Part shown: one piece after another, positions 1-8,700 of the stretch
How positions within the stretch are numbered: the first letter of the stretch is position 1
Layout of the letters: each line of letters starts with the position of its first letter
Assembly (NCBI GenBank): GCA_011391785.1
Contig: JAABPW010000325.1
Location: forward strand, 1-52,238
From: Verrucomicrobiota bacterium
Lineage (GTDB): Bacteria; Verrucomicrobiota; Kiritimatiellia; CAIKKV01; CAITUY01
DNA length: 52,238 nt
Direction of reading: 5' to 3'
The notes under the pieces: model-generated
Told to the model about the DNA's origin: nothing
Seen by the model: only the letters and a program-made list of their open reading frames with translations
The model's database searches: none
Position numbers and translations under genes: made by a program

Positions 1-20
1 CCCTGAGCGAAGTCGAAGGG

Positions 21-99
21 GTGCCACGGGTCGCAAAAATGTTCGGTTCCCGCCACGCAAGGTGGCGGGGCACCCCCTATAACAGACCCATTACCTACA
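21..99 (-). repeat. Hairpin-containing dispersed repeat, copy 1 (inverted relative to copy at 1904-1984)
   Basis: Reverse complement TGTAGGTAATGGGTCTGTTATAGGGGGTGCCCCGCCACCTTGCGTGGCGGGAACC...CCGTGGCAC matches 1904-1984 at roughly 90% by eye; internal hairpin CCCGCCAC-cttgc-GTGGCGGG. Confidence 0.85.
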
Positions 100-568
100 A
101 AACCGGTATGGTGCTTCCCCATCCTGCAGCGGAGGACAAGACCTTCAACCAGGCAGGCAGGAGTTTGCGCAGGGGAAAAGGCTCAAGGTGATTCCGACCC
201 AAGGCGGATAAAGGGATCCATTTGAACGCAATCCAATGCTCGCAGGCCTCAGGAACGGCCCCGGGTGAAAGGCGGGGGATATCCATCCGGAACATCAGGT
301 TGATCTCACAATGCCTTTTCCCTTTCTGGATGAAGGTATGCTCGACCGCCCCCAGGAACTCCTTCACGTTCGCCTTCACCCCAAGCTCCTCCTGGATCTC
401 GCGCACGAGTCCGGCACCAGCCCTTTCGCCGAATTCCACATGCCCGCCGGGCAAATACGTGTTGGCCGCCCCTTTGCTCTGGCACACCAGCAGTTTCCCT
501 TCCTTTACGCAAACGCCCCGCACCAGGATTTCGATGGTCTTGTCATGGCTCACAGGAACACCCCTCAT
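95..568 (-). CDS. NUDIX hydrolase
   Basis: Nudix box GGHVEFGERAGAGLVREIQEELGV; stop codon lies inside repeat copy 1. Confidence 0.9.
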   Translation of the reverse strand: MRGVPVSHDKTIEILVRGVCVKEGKLLVCQSKGAANTYLPGGHVEFGERAGAGLVREIQEELGVKANVKEFLGAVEHTFIQKGKRHCEINLMFRMDIPRLSPGAVPEACEHWIAFKWIPLSALGRNHLEPFPLRKLLPAWLKVLSSAAGWGSTIPVL

Positions 569-1859
569 CCTTTATCTGATTCAACACTTCGCCCGCAAGA
601 AATAGGGAACCGGCAATACAAACGGCGCCATCATGTTCACAGGCCCAGTTCTTCGCCTGTTTCAGCGCCACGGACAGGGAGGCCGGCTCCGCCTCCCACC
701 CTTCCGTCCTCGCAATCTGCACCAGTTTATCCGGCGCCAGGCTTCGCTCCGTGTCAATCGGAACAGCCCAGCACTTGCGGACAGAGGAAGCCCCCATGGC
801 CTTGGCAAACCCGAGCGCGTCCTTGTCGTTGCACATGCCCCAGACAAGGGCGATCTTCCGCTTCTTGAACAATTCCTTCAAGGATGCCGCCAGGGTATTT
901 GCCCCGTCGGGATTATGGGCGCCATCCAGGACCATCGGGGGATCCCGCGAAAGGATTTGAAGCCGCCCCGGCCAGATCGCCTTGGAAAGGCCGGTCCGGA
1001 TGATCTCGGCCGGTATCGCCACAGGGCTGCAGGCGGCCAGGGTTTCAAGCGTTGCCACAACCGTGGCACAATTCTCAAGCTGATGCCGCCCCAGCATCGC
1101 CATCAACACAGGACCGTAATTCAGCTCTCCCCCGGAAATGGAAACCTTCTGGCCATCCAAATCCTGGGCCACACGCCGCACGGAAACGGCTTCAGCGGCA
1201 TTTACGAAAGGCGCCTTGCGGGCCTGCGCGGTGTTTCGAATGACAGCCAGCGCCTCCTCCGGAGTGGCTCCGCAAACCACGGGACGCCCGGGCTTGATAA
1301 TTCCAGCCTTCTCCCCGGCAATCGCCTCGATCGTATTCCCAAGGTAATCCGTGTGCTCCAACCCGATACGGGTAATCACTGAAATCAAGGGCAGCACGAC
1401 ATTGGTGGAATCCAGACGCCCCCCCATCCCGGTCTCCACCACCGCCACCTGGACCTTGCATTGCCGGAAATACTCAAAAGCCAGAGCTGTGGTGAATTCA
1501 AAAAAGGTGGCTTCACGTCCCTCCGCGGCAACGGCGGCGGCATGGGGCTCCATCTCCCCGAACAGGGCCGCAAGAGTCTTGTCGGAAATATCCTCCCCGT
1601 CCACCTTGATCCGCTCATTGAACCGGATCAGGTGCGGCGAAGTATAGAGGCCGACTCGCAGGCCAGCCTCACGCAGGACGGACTCCAACATCGCGCACAC
1701 GGACCCCTTGCCGTTGGTGCCTGCAACATGGATGGTGGCAAAGGCGTGATGGGGATTGCCAAGTCGCTCCAACAGGGCAAGCGTTGTCTCCAGGCCCGGC
1801 TTGACCCCGAAGGTCCGCAACGCAACCAGCCGCTCCAGCGATTGTTCAAGTGTCCTCAT
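543..1859 (-). CDS. folC: Bifunctional folylpolyglutamate synthase/dihydrofolate synthase
   Basis: HVAGTNGKGSVCAMLESVLREAGLRVGLYTSPHL, DGAHNPDGANTL motifs. Confidence 0.93.
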   Translation of the reverse strand: MRTLEQSLERLVALRTFGVKPGLETTLALLERLGNPHHAFATIHVAGTNGKGSVCAMLESVLREAGLRVGLYTSPHLIRFNERIKVDGEDISDKTLAALFGEMEPHAAAVAAEGREATFFEFTTALAFEYFRQCKVQVAVVETGMGGRLDSTNVVLPLISVITRIGLEHTDYLGNTIEAIAGEKAGIIKPGRPVVCGATPEEALAVIRNTAQARKAPFVNAAEAVSVRRVAQDLDGQKVSISGGELNYGPVLMAMLGRHQLENCATVVATLETLAACSPVAIPAEIIRTGLSKAIWPGRLQILSRDPPMVLDGAHNPDGANTLAASLKELFKKRKIALVWGMCNDKDALGFAKAMGASSVRKCWAVPIDTERSLAPDKLVQIARTEGWEAEPASLSVALKQAKNWACEHDGAVCIAGSLFLAGEVLNQIKDEGCSCEP

Positions 1860-1903
1860 ACCCGGTCAAATTCGCACGTTTCCAATCGTCGTTCAATATT
1901 GAA

Positions 1904-1984
1904 TGTAGGTAATGGGTCGGTTAAGGGGGGGGTGCCCCGCCACCTTGCGTGGCGGGAACCAAACATTTTCGCGCCCCGTGGCAC
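1904..1984 (+). repeat. Hairpin-containing dispersed repeat, copy 2
   Basis: Inverted copy of 21-99; followed by a second hairpin CCCCGTGGC-acaag-GCCACGGGG. Confidence 0.85.
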
Positions 1985-2073
1985 AAGGCCACGGGGACGC
2001 CCCCATATGATTGTTTGACGATATTGGCACAGGCAACTAAAGTTACCGCCAATTGCAAAAGAAATGAGGCTCA

Positions 2074-3609
2074 ATGATGAACAAGATCCCGCACTTCGAC
2101 TCTTCGGATAATCCGCCGCCGATTTTACGGCAGTTCTCCCTGTTGCGGGCGGCCTTCTGGCCGATCTTCATCCTGGGAATCCTGCTGTTTATTCCCCTCT
2201 TCACCTGGTTCTTCTGCCGAATCGAGCCGGGTAGCGGCGAAATTGCCATCCTGATCCACAAAACCGGCGAAGACCTGCCCTCGGGCCAGCTCCTGGCCGA
2301 ATCCCCAAAACAAAAGGGGATTCAACTTGAGGTGCTTGCGGAAGGGCGATTTTTCCGCAACCCCCTGTTCTGGGACTGGCAAATGGCCCAGATCACGGAC
2401 ATCCCCGCAGGCAAGCTGGGCGTGGTCACCCGTCTCTACGGGAAGAACCTTCCCGCCAACCAGATCATCGCCGGAAAAGGCGAGAAAGGGATCCTCGCCG
2501 ACATCCTGAGCCCCGGCAAGCACCGGCTCAACCCCTACGCCTTCCGCGTCGACCTGGCCGATGCCATCACCATCCGCCCGGGACATGTCGGGGTCGTGAC
2601 GTCGCTGAATGGCGAAGATGTCCTGAGCGGCACATCCACCAACAAACCCAACGGCTTCCTGGTTGAAAAATCGATGAAGGGGATCATCTCCGATGTCCTG
2701 GACTCAGGAACCTACTATCTGAACCCCTATCTCTTCAGCGTGGCCGAGGTCAACCTCCGAAGCCAGCGGTTCGAGATGAGCGGACTGGATGCCATCACCT
2801 TCCTGACCATGGATGGGTTCACCGTATCCGTTGAAGGTACCATCGAGTTCGCCCTGCAGGGTGACAAGGCGGCGCTCCTGACCCACCGGGTCGGCGATAT
2901 AAACGACATCATCAAGAAAGTGATCCTGCCCCGCGCCCGCGGCTTCAGCCGCATAGAGGGCAGCAAGCATCCCGCCACCACGTTCATCGTCGGCGAGACC
3001 CGGCAGCAGTTCCAGAAAGACCTCGAAGCACACCTGCACACCACCTGCGAAAAATGGGGCGTTTCCATCCGGTCGGTGCTGATCCGCAACATCACCCCGC
3101 CCGAGGAAATCGCCAGCATCATCCGGGACCGTGAAGTCGCGGTCCAGGAAAGCAAGCGCTACGACATGGAAATCGGACAGGCCAAATCAAAGGCCGAACT
3201 CGTGAAGCAGGAGATGCTGGCCAAGCAGAGTAGCGAGAAGGTGGAAGCCGACACCGCCCGCATCCGCGCCGTGATCAATGCCACACAGGAACAGACCGTG
3301 CGCGTCGTCCAGGCCAACCGGGAACTGGAGGTGGCCAAGATCGAGAATGATGCCGCCATCGCCCAGGCCAAGGCCGTCATGTACAAGGCGGAAGCCGAAG
3401 CCGCCGTCGTGAACATGCAGAACGTGGCCGAGGCGTCCGTCTTCGCCAACCAGGTCCAGGCCTTCAGCAACGGCATGAACTACTCTCGCTATACTTTCTA
3501 CAAGAAAGTCGGTCCGCGCATCCAGTCCATCCTCACCACCGATCAGGGTGATGGGCTCGGCGCACTGTTCAACCCCTATCTTCCCCAGGCGCCCAAGGAG
3601 GTCAAATAA
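2074..3609 (+). CDS. Membrane-anchored SPFH/Band 7 protein with three N-terminal repeats
   Basis: N-terminal TM helix; repeats of type PGxxGVVTxxxGxxLPxGxxxAxxGxKGIxxDVLxPGxxxxNPxxF; SPFH core; Ala/Glu-rich coiled coil. Confidence 0.88.
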   Translation: MMNKIPHFDSSDNPPPILRQFSLLRAAFWPIFILGILLFIPLFTWFFCRIEPGSGEIAILIHKTGEDLPSGQLLAESPKQKGIQLEVLAEGRFFRNPLFWDWQMAQITDIPAGKLGVVTRLYGKNLPANQIIAGKGEKGILADILSPGKHRLNPYAFRVDLADAITIRPGHVGVVTSLNGEDVLSGTSTNKPNGFLVEKSMKGIISDVLDSGTYYLNPYLFSVAEVNLRSQRFEMSGLDAITFLTMDGFTVSVEGTIEFALQGDKAALLTHRVGDINDIIKKVILPRARGFSRIEGSKHPATTFIVGETRQQFQKDLEAHLHTTCEKWGVSIRSVLIRNITPPEEIASIIRDREVAVQESKRYDMEIGQAKSKAELVKQEMLAKQSSEKVEADTARIRAVINATQEQTVRVVQANRELEVAKIENDAAIAQAKAVMYKAEAEAAVVNMQNVAEASVFANQVQAFSNGMNYSRYTFYKKVGPRIQSILTTDQGDGLGALFNPYLPQAPKEVK

Positions 3610-5282
3610 TGAATTCGCTTAAATCCGTTATCATTGGTTCCATCGTACTCGTTCTCCTCGCCATCTTCACCTGGGAATGGGGCTTTTGCCGTTTTTATGT
3701 TGAGCCGGACCAGATGGCGATCCTCATCGCCAGAATCGGCACCCCCCTGCCGCCGGGGGAAATCCTGGCGAAGAAGGGACAAATGGGCATTCAGGAGGAG
3801 GTTCTGGGCGAGGGTCGCCATTTCAGGAACCCCTTCGAATTTGACCATCAGATCATGCCCGTGATCAACATCCCGCCCGGCAAAGTCGGCGTGGTCACCG
3901 CCAAGGTTGGAGCTGAATTGCCACAGGGCGAATTCCTCGCCAATGATGGCCAGAAGGGTGTTTCCCGGCGCGTGCTGGGCCCTGGAAAATACCGCATCAA
4001 CCCCATTGGCTATGAGGTTCAGATCGAGGACGCCGTGGCGATTCCCATCGGCTATGTCGGCCTCATCACCTCGCTATCCGGAACCCAGGCCCCTCAAGGC
4101 GCCTTCGCCAAGCCCGGAGAAAAAGGCGTCCGATCAGATATTCTCCAGCCCGGCCTGTATTATGTGAACCCGAAGGAATTCCAGATCAACGTCCTGGAAA
4201 TCGGCGTCAACCAGGTATCCCTGTTGGGCCGGGAAGGCAGCACCGTCATTACGAAGGGCAAAATTGAAGGGCAGAATGCCGCCATGGAAGCCCTTGAGGG
4301 GAACCTGCTCAAGCAACAGCAGGCGAAGCGACGTGACTATTACCAGCAGATGGATGCCGACACCCAGCAGCGGACAGCCAGCCAGCCTCCAGCCAAACGT
4401 CCCGCCACACAGCAACGTGACACCGACAACGTGCATGTCCTCAATGAGTTCGTGTCCTTCCCCTCGCGTGACGGTTTTCTTATCAGCCTCGACATGACCC
4501 TTGAATACGAATTTCTCCCCGAAAGCATTGCCTGGCTTTACCGGAGCTACGGGGATCTTCCCGCCGTGGTCGACAAGATTATCATGCCGCAGATCCTCTC
4601 CATCACCCGCAACAAGGGCTCTGAATACCGCGCCAAGGACTTCATCCTCGGCGAGGGCCGCGAGAAGTTCCAGAACGATATGACGGAGGCGCTATCCAAG
4701 ACCATGGCCGAGAAAAAGATTATCACCCACAATGCCCTTATCCGTCATGTGGATGTCCCCATGCAGATTCTTGACCCCATCCAGAAGGCCAGCATCGCCA
4801 CGGAACAGAACCTGACCAACATCGAGCGGCAGAACACGGCGCGGAAGCAGGCTGAACTGAACAGCAACCAGTCGCTGATCGAACAGCGCCGTGCCCAGGT
4901 CGCCCAGGAGACCCTGAAGCTCAAGGCGGAGATTGCCGCCGACCAGGACAAGCAGGTGGCCGAGATTCAAGCCGGAACGGTCCAGCAGATTGCCTTGATT
5001 GACAAAAACACCGCCGAAGTCCGGGCCAACAAGACCCGCACCCTCGGGAAAGCCGCCGCCGATGCCATGAAACTTGTCGAAAGCGAACGGGCCCGCGGGT
5101 CACAGATGAAAACCCAGGCCTTTGGCGACCCCATCGCCTACAGCCTCTATGAATTCGCCGGCAGCCTCCGCCCGGACCTGATGATCAACATCCTGCACTC
5201 CGGCCAGGGAACCCTCTGGACCGACCTCGAAAAAGCCAATCTCGGGGAGCTGGGCGGCGCGTCTCTGCTGAACAAGAAGTAA
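3609..5282 (+). CDS. Second membrane-anchored SPFH/Band 7 protein, paralogue of upstream gene
   Basis: Start overlaps upstream stop (TAATG); same three-repeat N-terminus, Q-rich insert, SPFH and coiled coil. Confidence 0.88.
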   Translation: MNSLKSVIIGSIVLVLLAIFTWEWGFCRFYVEPDQMAILIARIGTPLPPGEILAKKGQMGIQEEVLGEGRHFRNPFEFDHQIMPVINIPPGKVGVVTAKVGAELPQGEFLANDGQKGVSRRVLGPGKYRINPIGYEVQIEDAVAIPIGYVGLITSLSGTQAPQGAFAKPGEKGVRSDILQPGLYYVNPKEFQINVLEIGVNQVSLLGREGSTVITKGKIEGQNAAMEALEGNLLKQQQAKRRDYYQQMDADTQQRTASQPPAKRPATQQRDTDNVHVLNEFVSFPSRDGFLISLDMTLEYEFLPESIAWLYRSYGDLPAVVDKIIMPQILSITRNKGSEYRAKDFILGEGREKFQNDMTEALSKTMAEKKIITHNALIRHVDVPMQILDPIQKASIATEQNLTNIERQNTARKQAELNSNQSLIEQRRAQVAQETLKLKAEIAADQDKQVAEIQAGTVQQIALIDKNTAEVRANKTRTLGKAAADAMKLVESERARGSQMKTQAFGDPIAYSLYEFAGSLRPDLMINILHSGQGTLWTDLEKANLGELGGASLLNKK

Positions 5283-5345
5283 TAGGATTGGCCGCTCACC
5301 TCATTGTCTTGACTCTTTCGCCCTGTGTGGTTTGATTAATAATTC

Positions 5346-7742
5346 ATGGGCTTTTTCAAGAAACATCGTTACGCGGGCTATCTGCTGGCCGCGGCCATCC
5401 TGCTGGCCGCGGCGGTTGCCATCTACCCGTACGACACCGCCATCTACCAGATGCTCCGGACCTTCTCCCACCGCGTCGGAAAGATTCATATCGTCCAGGA
5501 GATGTTGAATCTGGTCCGTCCCTTCGGAAAAGGGGATGTGGTCATTCTGATCGTGACCGGACTCGCCATTGCCGGCGCACGCCGGAAAGCGGCCCATATC
5601 CTGATCGCCCTGCTGGTGGTAACAGTCCTCATCTGGCCGTTTAAAATCGGCATCGCCCGGGAACGTCCCGGTTTCACCAACAAGCATTCCTTCCCCAGCG
5701 GTGATGTCGCAACCGCCGCCGCCTTCTGTGTCCCCCTCATGACCGCATCCCCATGGACGGCCCCTCTGGCGGTCGTCATCACAGGGGGGGTTGCCACCGG
5801 CCGCGTGTATGACGGACGGCACTTCCCCAGCGACGTACTCGCCGGTGCCGCCTTCGGGATTCTCAGTAGCGCCCTCGCCCTCGCCATCCTGCGGAGACGC
5901 CCCTGGCAGCCAAAACGAGTCTGGTTCCTCGCCGTAGCAGGACTCATCGTGGCCTTCTCCCTGCTGAACCTCACCTGGGCCCGCGCCACACCCTTTGTGG
6001 TCGACTTCCTCCGCGTCTGGGGCCCGCCCGGCGCATTCCTTCTGATCGCCAGCCTGATTCCCGTCTGGCAGCGAAGAAAAAAACAAGCCTTCGGCATTCG
6101 GAGTTCACGGCTTCTCTTCCCCCTGCTCTTCGCCGTTTACCTTTCCCTCACCACGGCCTCCACCTTGTGGGACCGTGACGAACCGCGTTTTTCGCGCGCC
6201 ACCGTTGAAATGGTGGAGTCCGGAAATTATCTTTACCCGACGTTCAACGGCTCGCTTCGCCCGGACAAGCCCATCCTGATCTACTGGCTTATGTCCGTAC
6301 CCGTCCGCCTTCTGGGTGTCTCCGAACTCTCCTGCCGCCTCGTGGCCCCAATCGCCACCCTTCTGGCGGCCCTGCTGGCGGCGTGGATCGCCTACCGCCT
6401 GGGAGGCAGGCAAGCCGGACTGCTGGCGGGATTGTGCATGATGCTTACTCCCTTGATGGCCGTCAGCGGAACCGCCGCAACAACCGATGCGCTCCTGCTG
6501 GCCTGCATCAGCGGCGCCATTTTCGCCTTCCTGCTGTCCTGGCTGGACGGATTCCGGATCTGGCACATTTTACTGATGATAGCGTCACTCGCTGGCGCCA
6601 TGCTGACCAAGGGACCGGTGGGACTGGTTGTCCCGCTCCTGGTCATCGCCAGCATCATGATCTTCGTCCGGACCGGGGCGATCCGCCCCCTTCCCTACAC
6701 AGGCTGGCTCCTGTTCGCCGTAGCCTCCTCCACGATCCTGTTCCTGGCATGGGGACTCCCCGCCAATGCCGCCACAAACGGAAAATTCCTTCAGATGGGA
6801 ATCGGGAAGCATGTGGTCAGCCGCTCCCTCACCGCCATGGAGAGCCACGGGGGAAAGAATTTCTTTTTTTATTTTTATTACCTGCCGGTGCTGCTCCTGA
6901 CGTTTTTCCCCTGGACGCTGTATTTGCCGCGACTTTTTGCCCGGAAGAATTCTCCCTCCCCCGGCAACATGACCCTCCCAGCGGCCACGGTCGGCCGCCT
7001 GCTCCTTTGCTGGGTGATCCCTGTTGTCGTCCTCATGAGCCTTGTCGCCACCAAGCTGCCGCATTACATCCTGCCCGCCTGGCCCGCCTTGGCGGTTGCG
7101 ACGGCACTGGGAATCCAGCGCGCCAGCCGTGACGGCAAGGAAGGCAACCGTTCCGTTGCGGCGAAAACCGGCCTCCTCCTGTTTCTGGTTGTTGGCAGCG
7201 CCCTCGGGCTCGGGCTCATCATTGCCCCCTGGTTTCTCCCGCTGTTCGGCGCGCGCATTCCCGCAACAGGCGTCGGCCTGATTTTCCTGGCCATGGTCAT
7301 CCTTGCCTGGCGGCAGTACCGGATCGCCCGGCATGAGGCCGTTGCGGCCATCCTCATGGCCGGCATGATCGCCGTCCTGATGTCGGCTTCACTCCTGCTC
7401 CTTCCCGCCCTTGAAAAACATAAGCCCGCGCCGTTTATCGCGGAAGTAATCCTGAACCGTTCGGATTCGTCCGTGCCTGTGACCACCTGCGGGTTCGGTG
7501 AGCCGAGCCTGAACTTCTACATCGGGCGGAGCCCGATCATGGCCATAGAGACTGACGCGCTTCCCGCCTGGGCCGCCGCCCCCGGGAAAGGAATCCTGGT
7601 AATCACGGAATTGAAGAGAAGAGGCCAGCGATGCCTCGATGACTCCCCGGCGATTGATACGCTGGATATCATTCCCGGCTTCAACTACTCTCAGGGAAAA
7701 TGGGTCCGGGTTCATATCCTGACCAGGGATAATGCACCATGA
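5346..7742 (+). CDS. Fusion protein: PAP2-family phosphatase domain + ArnT/PMT-like GT83/GT39 glycosyltransferase
   Basis: PAP2 motifs KIGIARERP, SFPSGD, GRVYDGRHFPSD; then WDRDEPRFSRATVEMVESGNYLYPTFNG..RPDKPILIYWL typical of ArnT-like proteins. Confidence 0.88.
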   Translation: MGFFKKHRYAGYLLAAAILLAAAVAIYPYDTAIYQMLRTFSHRVGKIHIVQEMLNLVRPFGKGDVVILIVTGLAIAGARRKAAHILIALLVVTVLIWPFKIGIARERPGFTNKHSFPSGDVATAAAFCVPLMTASPWTAPLAVVITGGVATGRVYDGRHFPSDVLAGAAFGILSSALALAILRRRPWQPKRVWFLAVAGLIVAFSLLNLTWARATPFVVDFLRVWGPPGAFLLIASLIPVWQRRKKQAFGIRSSRLLFPLLFAVYLSLTTASTLWDRDEPRFSRATVEMVESGNYLYPTFNGSLRPDKPILIYWLMSVPVRLLGVSELSCRLVAPIATLLAALLAAWIAYRLGGRQAGLLAGLCMMLTPLMAVSGTAATTDALLLACISGAIFAFLLSWLDGFRIWHILLMIASLAGAMLTKGPVGLVVPLLVIASIMIFVRTGAIRPLPYTGWLLFAVASSTILFLAWGLPANAATNGKFLQMGIGKHVVSRSLTAMESHGGKNFFFYFYYLPVLLLTFFPWTLYLPRLFARKNSPSPGNMTLPAATVGRLLLCWVIPVVVLMSLVATKLPHYILPAWPALAVATALGIQRASRDGKEGNRSVAAKTGLLLFLVVGSALGLGLIIAPWFLPLFGARIPATGVGLIFLAMVILAWRQYRIARHEAVAAILMAGMIAVLMSASLLLLPALEKHKPAPFIAEVILNRSDSSVPVTTCGFGEPSLNFYIGRSPIMAIETDALPAWAAAPGKGILVITELKRRGQRCLDDSPAIDTLDIIPGFNYSQGKWVRVHILTRDNAP

Positions 7743-8575
7743 GCGAAGAAAACGACGAGCGGTATGAGGATCTCCCGAGTGCTGAAGGCCGGACTCCCGT
7801 AGGCTCCCCGACGGGCTTCGTGCCTGCCACACCTCTTGGCGCCAGGCCCCCCGGGCCGGATGAAGAACCGGATCCCGTCCCGATCGAGCTGGAGATCGAG
7901 GTTGCGGAATCCGCAGGCAAATCCGAAAGAAAATTTTTATTCATGGCGCTCGGCATCGTCTGCTGCATTGCCATCGTCCACTATACCCCGCTCGAGCAAC
8001 TCACCAATGACCAGAACTGGAAGCAGCAGGTCCAAGCACTCGGGATCTGGGCGTACGCCCTCTTTTTCCTGGTTAGCACCGGCTTGATCGCCTTGGGCAT
8101 CCCCCGCATGTTCCTGTGCGGACTGGCTGGCGCCCTGTTCGGATTCATCTGGGGATTCATCATTGGACAGATCTCCGCCCTGTTTGGATCCTATGCCACC
8201 TTCTGTTTTGCCCGTCTGGGTGGGCGGGATTGGGTGATGAAACGCATTGAAAACAAACAGCGGCTCCGGAATCTGCTCAAGAAGCCATCCACCTTCACCA
8301 TTGTCCTGGTACGCCAGCTTCCCATTGCCGGAATTGTCCCCAACTTGATACTGGGGTTGACGCCCGTGAAACACCGGTATTTCCTGCTGGGTTCCTTTTT
8401 GGGCTACCTTCCAAGCTCAGCCCTGGTCGCCGCCATGGGAAGCAGTCTGGGTAAAGGGTTCAGCCGTGAAACCGTGGCTCATTCCATAAGCCAGATCGGT
8501 CTGGCCATGCTCGGCCTTGGCGCCATTTCCTGGCTGGTCTGGACGTTGAAGAAGAAGCTCGCCCAGCGTCACTAA
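7739..8575 (+). CDS. TVP38/TMEM64 (VTT/DedA-like) family membrane protein
   Basis: ATGA overlap with upstream gene; GLIALGIPRMFLCGLAGALFGFIWGFIIGQISALFGSYATFCFARLGGRDW and FTIVLVRQLPIAGIVPNLILGLTPVKHRYFLLGSFLGYLP. Confidence 0.85.
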   Translation: MSEENDERYEDLPSAEGRTPVGSPTGFVPATPLGARPPGPDEEPDPVPIELEIEVAESAGKSERKFLFMALGIVCCIAIVHYTPLEQLTNDQNWKQQVQALGIWAYALFFLVSTGLIALGIPRMFLCGLAGALFGFIWGFIIGQISALFGSYATFCFARLGGRDWVMKRIENKQRLRNLLKKPSTFTIVLVRQLPIAGIVPNLILGLTPVKHRYFLLGSFLGYLPSSALVAAMGSSLGKGFSRETVAHSISQIGLAMLGLGAISWLVWTLKKKLAQRH

Positions 8576-8584
8576 TGTTCCTGA

Positions 8585-8679
8585 AATAATCTGGACATCC
8601 TCCAAGGTGGACCGCGACCTCCGGGCGCGGTTTGACGCCGCCCGGAGGTCGGCGTCCACCAGTGGATGCCTGGATTATT
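8585..8679. repeat. Long imperfect palindrome between convergent genes (possible bidirectional terminator or REP-like element)
   Basis: GGTGGAC(8606-8612)/GTCCACC(8654-8660), CGACCTCCGGGCG(8615-8627)/CGCCCGGAGGTCG(8639-8651), outer arms aataatctggacatcc/ggatgcctggattatt. Confidence 0.85.
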
Positions 8680-8700
8680 ATGAGATCATTAGTAAGCCGG

